Shown: piece by piece, positions 33,042 through 40,367 of the stretch
Layout of the letters: each line of letters starts with the position of its first letter
Position numbering within the stretch: the stretch's first letter is position 1
Translations under genes and position numbers: made by a program
Assembly: GCA_012839295.1 (NCBI GenBank)
Contig: DUNO01000062.1
Span: 1-45,039 of the forward strand
From: Clostridiales bacterium
Lineage (GTDB): Bacteria; Bacillota; Clostridia; Lachnospirales; Lachnospiraceae
Length of the DNA stretch: 45,039 nucleotides
Direction: 5' to 3'
Notes under the pieces: generated by a model
What the model saw: only the letters and a program-made list of their open reading frames with translations
What the model was told of the DNA's origin: nothing
Databases searched by the model: none

Positions 33042-34340
33042 ATGGGAATACTTATGCTGGTTTTATTGCTCACACTGGAGACGTTTTTTCTTGTCTGGTC
33101 AATTATAACAAGGAACAATCACAGAGAAGAAAAAGGAATTATCAGTATATCTTTATTGATACTTTTCGGACTTTTGCTTGTTACCGGAGCTTTTGAATGG
33201 GGCTTTCGCTATGCAGCACTTTTAATTGTGCTTATTATAAAGGCTCTTATAGGTGCGGTCATACTTGTTAGGAAAAAGGAAAAAGAATATAGTTTACGAA
33301 AAAATATTATTTATTTTGTGAGAAACTGCGTTGTTTTTACCTTTGCCCTGTTCCTTGCTATTCTTTGTCCACAATATCAGCAACCGAAAACAACAGGCAA
33401 TCTTGAAGTGGCAACGACAAAATATACCTGGACCGATAACAGCAGAAGAGACGAATTTTCACAATCCGGTAAAAACAGAGCATTGACGGTTGAATTCTGG
33501 TATCCGGAAAACGCTGATAAGACATATCCCCTTGTTGTTTTTTCCCACGGAGCATTTGGCTTCAGCGGAAGTAATTATTCCACATTTGCAGAGCTTGCTT
33601 CGAACGGATATGTCGTCGCAAGCATCGGACATACCTATCATGCGTTTTATACGATGGATACAAGTGGAAAGCTTACAATTGTAAATACAGGTTTTATTAA
33701 TAAAGCAATTGAAATCAGTGCTGACAACAATATAAATAATAAAGAAGAAATTTTTAATATCACAAGAGAGTGGATGAAGCTTCGTACAGATGACGAAAAT
33801 TTCGTTATTAATACGATACTTGAGAAATGCAAAAACGATAAGGTTGATACACTCTTTTCTATTATTAATACGGAGAAAATTGGTCTGATGGGGCATTCCC
33901 TTGGGGGTGCGGCATCCGCACAGGTAGGCAGGGAGCGTGACGATATTGATGCCGTCATCGTTCTTGACGGAACAATGCTGGGCGAAGAGGTGGCATTCGA
34001 AGACAATAGGGTTGTTCTCAACGACATACCTTATCCCATTCCGCTCCTGAATGTTTATGCGGAAGATCATTACACAAATTCAAAGGAGCTTGACGGAGAC
34101 GATTATAGTAATTTTCACGCAACACAAAATGCCATCTGCGCATATGAGACAGTATTTCTAAACGCAGGACATCTAAACTTTACCGATCTGCCTCTGTTTT
34201 CTCCTGCGCTTGCCAAAAAGCTTGGTGTGGGTACAGTTGACGCAAGGTATTGCATTGAAACAATGAACGAAGTTGTGTTAGAATTTTTCAACTGCTATTT
34301 AAAAGACGCAGGAGAGCCGAAAATCGAAAAGGAATATTAA
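33042..34340 (+). CDS. Membrane-anchored alpha/beta hydrolase (PAF-acetylhydrolase/dienelactone hydrolase type)
   Basis: The 432-residue protein has about four N-terminal membrane helices (residues 1-120) and then an alpha/beta hydrolase domain. The domain holds VEFWYPENADKTYPLVVFSHGAFG, the nucleophile elbow GHSLGG (Ser286) and a C-terminal catalytic His377 in NAGHLNF. It probably hydrolyses an ester or lipid at the membrane. GGAGG at 33029-33033 selects ATG 33042; an in-frame upstream start at 32982 has none. It is followed after two bases by a LytTR regulator and then a DUF3021 protein. The substrate is unknown. Confidence 0.85.
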   Translation: MGILMLVLLLTLETFFLVWSIITRNNHREEKGIISISLLILFGLLLVTGAFEWGFRYAALLIVLIIKALIGAVILVRKKEKEYSLRKNIIYFVRNCVVFTFALFLAILCPQYQQPKTTGNLEVATTKYTWTDNSRRDEFSQSGKNRALTVEFWYPENADKTYPLVVFSHGAFGFSGSNYSTFAELASNGYVVASIGHTYHAFYTMDTSGKLTIVNTGFINKAIEISADNNINNKEEIFNITREWMKLRTDDENFVINTILEKCKNDKVDTLFSIINTEKIGLMGHSLGGAASAQVGRERDDIDAVIVLDGTMLGEEVAFEDNRVVLNDIPYPIPLLNVYAEDHYTNSKELDGDDYSNFHATQNAICAYETVFLNAGHLNFTDLPLFSPALAKKLGVGTVDARYCIETMNEVVLEFFNCYLKDAGEPKIEKEY

Positions 34341-34342
34341 TT

Positions 34343-34786
34343 ATGAAAGTGCGAATCAAGCAAATTAGTGACAAAGCAAACGAGTGCCTTATTATAGAAT
34401 GTGTTGAGGTTACGCCTGATATCGAGAGCATACGATCCTATGCCCTCACCAAGGGAACAACATTAACGGGAAGCGTAGACGAACGCATTTATCAGTTTAA
34501 TCTCGCCGATGTTTTCTATTTTGAGGCGGTTGACGAGCATGTATTCGCTTATACAAAGAGTAAGTCGTATGAACTTAAAATTCGTCTGTATGAGCTTGAG
34601 AAAGCCTATGCGGATAAACATTTTATCCGATGCTCCAAATCCTTTATTATCAACCTGATGAAGCTTGAAAGTATAAGCCCGGCTTTAAACGGGCGGTTTA
34701 CGGCTCATATGAAAAACGGAGAAAAAATAATCATTTCAAGACAATATGTGCCTGAAATAAAGCGCGCTGTCATGGGAGGGAAGTAA
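34343..34786 (+). CDS. LytTR domain transcriptional regulator
   Basis: The 147-residue protein has a short N-terminal part and a LytTR DNA-binding domain (about residues 45-145) with LADVFYFEAVDEHVFAYTKSKSYELKIRLYELE and FIRCSKSFIINLMKLESI. It has no receiver domain. Such stand-alone LytTR proteins are typically encoded with a DUF3021 membrane partner, as here. It starts two bases after the hydrolase stop, so translation is coupled. It probably controls this operon. Confidence 0.92.
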   Translation: MKVRIKQISDKANECLIIECVEVTPDIESIRSYALTKGTTLTGSVDERIYQFNLADVFYFEAVDEHVFAYTKSKSYELKIRLYELEKAYADKHFIRCSKSFIINLMKLESISPALNGRFTAHMKNGEKIIISRQYVPEIKRAVMGGK

Positions 34787-34787
34787 C

Positions 34788-35246
34788 ATGGATTTTAAAA
34801 GTTTCTTTATAAAAAAGGTTATGATGAGCTTTTTTGTATCCATAGCCTGCATTACTGCGGCTATGGCTTTGATCGGAATGATATTTGAACCCGATACCCG
34901 TTTTGGTTACGAAGCATTTTTATCTCCCCTTATCTTTGGTGCACTTGCATCATTTCCCCTGCTTGTGACATATTCAAAGAGAGAACTGTCTCTAAAGAAG
35001 GCAGCGGTAAGGAATGTGATTCATTTTATTTTACTTGAGGTAGAAATATTATCAGTTCTCTATCTTGGAGGAATGCTCACAAGCGTGTCAATGGCAATAT
35101 CGCTTGGAATTTCCATATTTATGATCGATTTAACTGTTAATCTGGTGCTGTGGATAAATGATAAAAGGACTGCAAAAGAATTCAATGACGCGTTGAAAAG
35201 GCTGCAAAACGATTACGGTGCGGGCGAACAACATAATCGACATTAA
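34788..35246 (+). CDS. DUF3021 family membrane protein
   Basis: The 152-residue protein has four membrane helices and a charged C-terminal tail (NDKRTAKEFNDALKRLQNDYG), matching DUF3021. It follows the LytTR gene by one base, behind a GGGAGG ribosome binding site. In related systems the membrane protein is thought to restrain the LytTR regulator, forming a minimal one-span-away switch; that is established only for LytTR pairs with inhibitor membrane proteins, and is inference here. Confidence 0.88.
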   Translation: MDFKSFFIKKVMMSFFVSIACITAAMALIGMIFEPDTRFGYEAFLSPLIFGALASFPLLVTYSKRELSLKKAAVRNVIHFILLEVEILSVLYLGGMLTSVSMAISLGISIFMIDLTVNLVLWINDKRTAKEFNDALKRLQNDYGAGEQHNRH

Positions 35247-35280
35247 AATATGGGAACCAACAAAAGCAGAAGCAGGCATT

Positions 35281-35338
35281 GATTTATTTACTTTTGTATT
35301 AGTAATCATTGTGCCGCTTACCTAATTAAACAATAGGT
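35281..35338 (+). pseudogene. Decayed internal copy of a holin-like toxin gene
   Basis: Bases 35281-35338 match 42725-42783 of the intact toxin with only a few changes (GATTTATTTACTTTTGTATT block, then the TTACCTA block). A substitution creates a stop after the PLT codons, and the start and 5' leader are missing. Confidence 0.75.
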
Positions 35339-35376
35339 AAGCAGAAGATTCAAATCCCTTGGCTACGATAAAGAAG

Positions 35377-35410
35377 AAAGCCTTACAACTCAATGGTTGT
35401 AGGGCTTTTA
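35377..35410. terminator. Bidirectional terminator
   Basis: AGCCTTACAAC (35379-35389) pairs with GTTGTAGGGCT (35396-35406), one G-U pair, followed by TTTTA. It is shared by the DUF3021 operon and the leftward integrase. Confidence 0.8.
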
Positions 35411-35488
35411 TACATTGTGAAATATGAAGCTGAAAAGTAATCCCAATGGGCGAAAAATGGACAAATAACGGACAAAATATAAAAACGG

Positions 35489-36700
35489 TCATTTTGCTTT
35501 ACTGTTTGGAGAGTTGCGCCGGTACGGCATGGACGCTATCTTGTTAGAGGCACGTTCATCGGCACCCTTCATGATATGGCCATAAATGTTCTGTGTAGTG
35601 CTTACGTGCTTATGGCCCAGCCGATTTGATATGGTAACCGGATCCTCACCGGAGAAATATAATAGGCTTGCCTGGGTGTGCCGGAATTTATGGGGATGGA
35701 TATAGGGGAGGGAATAGTCCTCTGAAAACTTTTGTTGCCATCCATTGATCTGGCTTGGGTACATGGGTGTACCGTCCTCCTGGGTGAAACAGAAGCCGGT
35801 TTCAATCCAGTAATCACCACACTGTAATTTATATTGCAATTGCTCTTTTCGGTGTGCGGCTAGTATCCGCATGATCTCCGGCGCAATAGTGACAGTCCTA
35901 TCTTCATCGGTTTTAGTTGAATCCTCCAGGTAAATTCCCTGCTCAGGGGTGTATTGTAGATTGCCCTGGATCTCGATTTTATTATTTTTAAAGTCTATGT
36001 TCTCCCATTGAAGCCCAAGGATTTCGCCGCGCCTGGCTCCGGTATCGATCAGCAGGTCAGTGATAGCCTGCCATTTCAAAGGCTGCTGTATCAATGCGTC
36101 CCGGATAGCCAACACTTCTTCCAGTTCAAAGAATTCTGCCTCATGCTTTTCAATCTTTGGTGGAGTGGCCGTATCGGCTACATTGTACATGAAGATATGC
36201 TCTTTCACTGCTTGGGCAAAGATCATGTGGATAAGCCGGTGATGTTGATTGATGGTCTGGGAGGAAAGTGGCTCCCCGGTTCTCTTATTAGCGCCGGGCT
36301 TACCAAGTTTCATATAAAACCGGTTCAGGTGTAGCCCTGTTATATCTGTAAGCTTTACATGGCCAAATTCTTCATTGATGCGTACCAATACCTCTTTATA
36401 CCTGTGGATTGTCCTATGCTTGAAATCACGCTCTTTCAGTTCCATGACGTAATCACTGTACTGCTTGAAGGTTTTCTTCTCCAGGGGGACAGATCCGGCC
36501 TTACAGTCGATCTCAAATTGTGCTGCCACACGGTCAAGTTCTTTCTTGATCTTATTTTCAGATTTCCATCCTTCAGGGATCTGCCAGGTCATGCTGTAGG
36601 GCTTGAGCTTCTTCCCTTCGGAATCCCGGCCACGGTAGACCTCGATCTGGTATGAGGTAACGTTGCCGTCTTTGTCTTTTCTGGGGGTTTTACTAGCCAT
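35489..36700 (-). CDS. Tyrosine-type site-specific integrase
   Basis: The 403-residue recombinase has an N-terminal arm-binding domain (VYRGRDSEGKKLKPYSMTWQ), a SAM-like core-binding domain (about 60-165) and a catalytic domain with TGARRGEILGLQW (first Arg), HKFRHTQASLL (His-x-x-Arg), LGHKH and the nucleophile Tyr in QNIYGH. It belongs to the phage/ICE integrase class of Firmicutes. ATG 36700 is chosen with AGAAAGGA 11 bases before it. The neighbours are repressor genes and decayed fragments, so it marks a degenerate integrated element. No attachment site could be defined by eye. Confidence 0.93.
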   Translation of the reverse strand: MASKTPRKDKDGNVTSYQIEVYRGRDSEGKKLKPYSMTWQIPEGWKSENKIKKELDRVAAQFEIDCKAGSVPLEKKTFKQYSDYVMELKERDFKHRTIHRYKEVLVRINEEFGHVKLTDITGLHLNRFYMKLGKPGANKRTGEPLSSQTINQHHRLIHMIFAQAVKEHIFMYNVADTATPPKIEKHEAEFFELEEVLAIRDALIQQPLKWQAITDLLIDTGARRGEILGLQWENIDFKNNKIEIQGNLQYTPEQGIYLEDSTKTDEDRTVTIAPEIMRILAAHRKEQLQYKLQCGDYWIETGFCFTQEDGTPMYPSQINGWQQKFSEDYSLPYIHPHKFRHTQASLLYFSGEDPVTISNRLGHKHVSTTQNIYGHIMKGADERASNKIASMPYRRNSPNSKAK

Positions 36701-36863
36701 TGTATCAAACATCCTTTCTGCGAACACCAGTTTTGTGGTGCAATTAATCAAGGCTTATGATATAATGATTTTGTATGAATTGCATTATATAAGCCTTATG
36801 GGTTTATATATGTCATTTATGAAAGCCGTTCCTGCGCCAACAGGGGCGGTTTTTAACTGAGTA

Positions 36864-36892
36864 TTGACATAGGGTGTACCCTATCATATAAT
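36864..36892 (+). promoter_or_regulatory. Perfect-consensus promoter with internal palindrome
   Basis: TTGACA (36864-36869), a 17-base spacer and TATAAT (36887-36892) are an exact consensus. The spacer holds ATAGGGT-GT-ACCCTAT (36869-36884), a likely operator. It fires rightward into the short RNA that meets the toxin gene on the other strand. Confidence 0.85.
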
Positions 36893-36898
36893 ATACTT

Positions 36899-36996
36899 AA
36901 CAAGACAGCCGGAGGATAGATGCACCTATCCGTCCTGGCAAAATATGAACTATAAAAGTAGCGCCTTACTTTACCAGAGCAGGGGCGCTATTTTTT
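36899..36996 (+). ncRNA. Putative antitoxin RNA convergent with the holin-like toxin gene
   Basis: The RNA from the consensus promoter would be about 98 bases. It has a 5' hairpin (GGATAG/CTATCC at about 36912-36930) and ends at the terminator 36959-36996, overlapping the toxin stop codon. It contains no reading frame of note. Its first 20 or so bases repeat, on the opposite strand, the 5' leader of the toxin transcript. Confidence 0.6.
36959..36996. terminator. Shared terminator of toxin and antitoxin transcripts
   Basis: TAGCGCC (36959-36965) pairs with GGCGCTA (36984-36990), followed by TTTTTT on the plus strand and by TTTT on the minus strand. Confidence 0.75.
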
Positions 36997-37083
36997 GTGC
37001 CTGTCATTTCTGACAAGGGTTATTATAGCTACGAGCATAATTACAAAGGTGGATAAGTCACTGTATGTAATATACATTGGCAT
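36988..37083 (-). CDS. Holin-like type I toxin (Hol_Tox), 31 residues
   Basis: The minus strand encodes MPMYITYSDLSTFVIMLVAI continuing ITLVRNDRHKK. It has an N-terminal YSDL motif, one membrane helix and a short basic tail ending in KK, the pattern of the putative holin-like toxin family (PF16935). A purine-rich GGAAGGGGG lies upstream; ATG 37083 or ATG 37077 may start it. A convergent RNA with a perfect promoter overlaps its 3' end, as expected for a type I toxin-antitoxin pair. Peptides of this kind insert in the membrane and depolarise it when not repressed. Confidence 0.8.
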   Translation of the reverse strand: MPMYITYSDLSTFVIMLVAIITLVRNDRHKK

Positions 37084-37203
37084 CAGCCCCCTTCCTGCAA
37101 GACTCAGGACGGAAGGCAACGCCCCGCCGGCTGCCTTATTAAGCATATTATATTGTCAATGTGGTGGCTCTGGCTGTATTGCCAGAAAGTTTTTATATTT
37201 TAC

Positions 37204-37641
37204 TCATTTCGATGATGAATCTTTCGCATTTGGAATTTTTGATAATACATATCTGATATAATCATTAATTTCTTCCTTAAGAGCTTCGTATTCATTTTCT
37301 TGAAGGATTAACTCTTTATTATCCGGATAAATAAGTTTTAGGCAACCATTTTTTAATACCTCTGTTTTATATCCAATATTGTATAAGACTGTATCAAAAC
37401 CGTCTTTGAGGTGATTAATGAGATTATCAAGTTCTTCTGTAGAATTGGTACCGGATAATAATGCAACTGGATTAACATTGAGGGCTTTGGAAATCTGTAT
37501 TAATATATCAGCATTAGGAACTCTATCATTTCTTTCGTAGTTTCCAACAGAAACGCGTGATATATTTGCCCTTTCAGCTAAATCGGATTGTTTCATGCCT
37601 CTTTCAATTCTTAATTCCTTTATTTTATCTCCTAAATTCAT
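37204..37641 (-). CDS. XRE-family repressor (CI-like)
   Basis: The 145-residue protein has an N-terminal helix-turn-helix (LGDKIKELRIERGMKQSDLAERANISRVSVGNYERNDRVPN) and a helical C-terminal part without an obvious protease domain. ATG 37641 is preferred because AGGAGGG lies eight bases upstream; ATG 37659 overlaps that site. It is divergent from a Cro-like gene across 144 bases holding a consensus promoter and repeated operators, the arrangement of a phage or ICE immunity region. Confidence 0.9.
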   Translation of the reverse strand: MNLGDKIKELRIERGMKQSDLAERANISRVSVGNYERNDRVPNADILIQISKALNVNPVALLSGTNSTEELDNLINHLKDGFDTVLYNIGYKTEVLKNGCLKLIYPDNKELILQENEYEALKEEINDYIRYVLSKIPNAKDSSSK

Positions 37642-37717
37642 TTCATGATCCCTCCTCATTTATATTAAATCATATCTTATAAAAGAAAACAAGTGAAACA
37701 TTTATAAAATTTTGTGC

Positions 37718-37757
37718 TTGACATGATAACAAACGGGTCATATGATGATAACAAACG
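37718..37757 (+). promoter_or_regulatory. Consensus promoter with two direct operator repeats
   Basis: TTGACA (37718-37723), a 17-base spacer and TATGAT (37741-37746) face the Cro-like gene. ATGATAACAAACG occurs at 37723-37735 and again at 37745-37757, a 22-base period (two helical turns), so two repressor dimers could bind on one face and cover both promoter boxes. Confidence 0.8.
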
Positions 37758-37785
37758 AAGCATTAAATCAGAAAGGAGATAACGA

Positions 37786-37983
37786 ATGAAACTTGATCTT
37801 AAGAAATATGAGCTTTTGATAGCGGCTAAGTGTTTATCTGATAAGGATGTTTCCGAATTGTGTGGTGTTGGTAGATCGACATTAACACAAATAAAAAAAG
37901 GAAATCGAAATCCTATGCCGCAAACCCTTGGCAAAATAGCGAAAGTTCTGGAAGTGGATGTAACCGAGCTGATCGAAAACTGA
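37786..37983 (+). CDS. Cro-like helix-turn-helix protein
   Basis: The 65-residue protein is a single helix-turn-helix domain (LLIAAKCLSDKDVSELCGVGRSTLTQIKKGNRNPMPQTLGKIAKVLEVDVTELIE). It starts at ATG 37786 behind AAAGGAG, downstream of the operator-bearing promoter and opposite to the CI-like repressor. A small Cro- or excisionase-like regulator of the integrated element is the best call. Its stop codon overlaps a 20-base perfect palindrome. Confidence 0.88.
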   Translation: MKLDLKKYELLIAAKCLSDKDVSELCGVGRSTLTQIKKGNRNPMPQTLGKIAKVLEVDVTELIEN

Positions 37984-38024
37984 GTTGAGCCGGCTCAACT
38001 CTCACCCTGCAGTTCTGCCAGGGT
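37982..38024. repeat. 20-bp perfect palindrome and second hairpin at the end of the Cro-like gene
   Basis: GAGTTGAGCC-GGCTCAACTC (37982-38001) has no loop and overlaps the stop codon. ACCCTG/CAGGGT (38004-38024) follows directly. There is no T-run. This could be a protein-binding site, a recombination site or a processing signal. Confidence 0.7.
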
Positions 38025-38105
38025 AAAGAAAATCTGAATATTGGCTGATCTGAGAGCCAGGGAACGATATTGATGTGCGATAACGCACAGGAAAGGAGCG
38101 GCGCA

Positions 38106-38273
38106 ATGAGTATTCAGGAATGTACTCAGATAATGGAGCAGCTCATACGAGAGGAAGGGCAACGCCTGGGAATCGGCAGCCCGGAATTCATCCAGAGGCA
38201 TAATGAGATGATGGAAGCAGCGGATCGGCAGCTGCTGCAGGATCTCATGATGGAGCAAAGAGAAGAAACATGA
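38106..38273 (+). CDS. Small element-associated protein, 55 residues
   Basis: ATG 38106 follows AAAGGAGCGGCGCA and opens a 55-residue, highly charged, helical protein (MSIQECTQIMEQLIREEGQR...) with no Cys cluster or membrane segment. It follows the Cro-like gene on the same strand, the place of early genes in phages and ICEs. The function is not known. A longer reading from 38070 lacks a ribosome binding site. Confidence 0.6.
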   Translation: MSIQECTQIMEQLIREEGQRLGIGSPEFIQRHNEMMEAADRQLLQDLMMEQREET

Positions 38274-38428
38274 ATTTTTATGGTTGACATTTTAATATGG
38301 GTTATGGCTATCATAACCTCATCATAAGGGGTAGTGTAAAGTAACGTATGAAAATCCCGAGCCTAGAAACAGGCTCATTCAGAACCTTGAAAATTGCTAG
38401 ATATAGTTTTTTGGCAGGCTATCGCCGC

Positions 38429-38556
38429 CCTTGACAGCATGACAAAACAATGCTCCGGCATCTCTGCCGACGGCGAGGAACCTCAGGAACAGAGATCACC
38501 TTTCATTTCGCCGTCGTTTCGAAGCATTTTAGCATTGTTTTGCCATGCCATCAAGG
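38429..38556. repeat. 128-bp fold-back repeat
   Basis: A 26-base arm at 38429-38454 is mirrored at 38531-38556 with three mismatches (CCTTGACAGCATGAC.../...CATCAAGG). An inner CGACGGCGA (38468-38476) pairs with TCGCCGTCG (38508-38516), nearly concentric. No real gene lies inside. It may be the nick or transfer region or an end of the decayed mobile element. Confidence 0.75.
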
Positions 38557-38583
38557 CCAAAAGAGTGATAAATATTAAGTTTA

Positions 38584-38832
38584 ATGGCAATGACTTTTCG
38601 TGCCTTTTGTGATATTGCCGATTGGGATCAAATTGATCACAAAAAAGTTTCGGTAAATGCGAAGCCTTTGTCAACAGATAATAAACAGCCGGTTACAATA
38701 CAAAATCCAATAGACAAAGAGCACCAAATAGGTATGAATCTACATTATAACATTCAAATACATCTGCCTGAAACAACAAATATGGCTGTTTATGATGCGA
38801 TTTTTCAGAGCTTGAAAAAGCACTTAATGTAG
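38584..38832 (+). pseudogene. Fragment resembling the C-terminus of a DUF5343-like protein
   Basis: Of this 82-codon frame the last 40 residues (MNLHYNIQIHLPETTNMAVY then DAIFQSLKKHLM) resemble the conserved C-terminus of DUF5343-type proteins. The N-terminal part is unlike the family and no ribosome binding site is present, so the gene has lost its 5' part, probably by insertion or deletion at the adjacent fold-back repeat. The stretch 38833-39041 shows nothing recognisable. Confidence 0.45.
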
Positions 38833-39041
38833 GGGGAACATCTACTTGTACATGCTTATATGATACTTTCACAGTCTCAATATCTAATTTTTCGAGAATC
38901 TTTGGATGTCAGCCACCGAATTCAAGTTAAAATAAAGTACTGATTGCAGTATCTTCTAATTTGCCGAACAACACCTATAAAAAGTCATAATTAAATATAA
39001 ATAGGCGATAATGGAAAATTTGATATTATTTTAAAAATCAC

Positions 39042-39101
39042 TTGACAGAATTATTCTCCAGGGGTATATTGGTGATATGGTTAATTAGTATAGCAACTAA
39101 C
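39042..39101 (+). promoter_or_regulatory. Promoter and GntR-type operator of the ABC operon
   Basis: TTGACA (39042-39047), a 17-base spacer and TATATT (39065-39070) form a good promoter. GTTAATTAG-TATAG-CAACTAAC (39080-39101) just after it is an imperfect inverted repeat, the likely site for the GntR protein encoded next. Confidence 0.75.
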
Positions 39102-39137
39102 AAAACAACTAAAGGATAATCGAAAGGAGGGAGAGAG

Positions 39138-39506
39138 ATGTTGTTAGAATTTAATGATGATCGTCCGATCTTCGTGCAGATTGCGGAAGGAGTCGAGGAT
39201 GCGATCCTGTCCGGAGCATTTCCGGAAGAAAGTCAAATACCATCGATTACTGAGTTTTCCGTAAGTTATAAGATTAATCCGGCTACCGCACTGAAGGGGA
39301 TCAATATTCTGGTTGATAACAATATTGTGTATAAGAAAAGGGGATTAGGTATGTTTGTTATGGAAGGAGCAGTTGAAAAGCTTAGGGAAAAGAGAAGGCA
39401 GGAGTTCTACAATAATTATATCTGTAGTCTGGTCGCAGAAGCAAAGAGGCTACAATTGACCAAAGAAGATATCAATATAATGATAGAAAGAGGGTTTGAA
39501 AAATGA
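39138..39506 (+). CDS. GntR family regulator, YtrA subfamily
   Basis: The 122-residue protein has a winged helix domain (residues 1-75: DRPIFVQIAEGVEDAILSGAFPEESQIPSITEFSVSYKINPATALKGINIL) and a short helical tail of the YtrA type, too short for a ligand domain. GAAAGGAGGGAG precedes ATG 39138. It overlaps the ABC ATPase gene by four bases, and YtrA proteins usually repress such ABC operons in response to envelope stress. An inverted repeat in its leader is the likely operator. Confidence 0.92.
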   Translation: MLLEFNDDRPIFVQIAEGVEDAILSGAFPEESQIPSITEFSVSYKINPATALKGINILVDNNIVYKKRGLGMFVMEGAVEKLREKRRQEFYNNYICSLVAEAKRLQLTKEDINIMIERGFEK

Positions 39507-40354
39507 ATTGCATCGAAATAAATAATGTAAGCAAGAATTACAAAGATACCTGCGCTCTTAACAATGTCAGCTTAAAAATTGAGAAGAATAAGATCTATGG
39601 TCTTCTTGGCAGGAATGGGGCAGGAAAATCCACTCTGCTGAATGTTATTACAAATCGTGTTTTTGCTGATAGCGGCGAAGTATTAATCGATGGAATACCG
39701 TCGGTTGAAAATGATAAAGTACAGCAGAAGGTCTATCTCATGAGTGAAGTTACTTTATATCCTGACAAAATGAAGATAAAGGATACCTTCCGCTGGAGTG
39801 GGGAATTCTATTCCGGTTTTGATATGGAATATGCAATGGCAATGGCAGAGAGATTCGGACTTAATGTAAATAAAACAGTCAAATCGCTGTCCACTGGATA
39901 TACATCGATATTTAAAGTGATTATCGCTTTATCCGTAAATACACCATATGTATTGCTGGATGAGCCGGTTCTAGGATTAGATGCCAATCATAGAAACCTT
40001 TTTTACCAGGTATTACTTGAGAAATATTCGAATAGTCCGAGTGCAATTGTAATATCGACTCACCTAATTGAAGAAGTATCCAATGTAATTGAGGATATCA
40101 TAATCATAAAGAGTGGAAAGATCTATAAAAATGAAAGTAGAGAAGAACTCCTGTCAAAAGGCTATACAATTTCCGGACGCGCAACGCAGATCGATGCTTT
40201 TATTGCTGACAAAAATGTTATAGGAGTTGATACACTCGGTGGACTAAAGACGGCATATATCCTTGGTACACTTAACCGTAATAAGATACCGGAAGGTATC
40301 GAGGTTACAAAACTGGATCTGCAGAAGCTGTTTATACAGTTGACGAATGCATAA
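39503..40354 (+). CDS. ABC transporter ATP-binding protein (YtrB/BcrA type)
   Basis: The 283-residue ATPase has Walker A GRNGAGKST and Walker B YVLLDEPVLGLD with His-loop STHLIEE. Its signature, LSTGYTSIFKV, differs from LSGGQ but is of the kind seen in YtrB-like proteins. The last 70 residues form an accessory domain (ISGRATQIDAFIADKNVIGVDTLGG). It works with the membrane protein downstream. Its start overlaps the GntR stop, so all three genes are co-expressed. The substrate is unknown. Confidence 0.9.
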   Translation: MNCIEINNVSKNYKDTCALNNVSLKIEKNKIYGLLGRNGAGKSTLLNVITNRVFADSGEVLIDGIPSVENDKVQQKVYLMSEVTLYPDKMKIKDTFRWSGEFYSGFDMEYAMAMAERFGLNVNKTVKSLSTGYTSIFKVIIALSVNTPYVLLDEPVLGLDANHRNLFYQVLLEKYSNSPSAIVISTHLIEEVSNVIEDIIIIKSGKIYKNESREELLSKGYTISGRATQIDAFIADKNVIGVDTLGGLKTAYILGTLNRNKIPEGIEVTKLDLQKLFIQLTNA

Positions 40355-40367
40355 GGGGGAGAACAAA

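Noticed and set aside
36663-36860. Plus-strand frame of 65 codons over the integrase start
   Set aside because: No ribosome binding site; its 3' part is a short hairpin with a T-run and the rest is antisense to the integrase.
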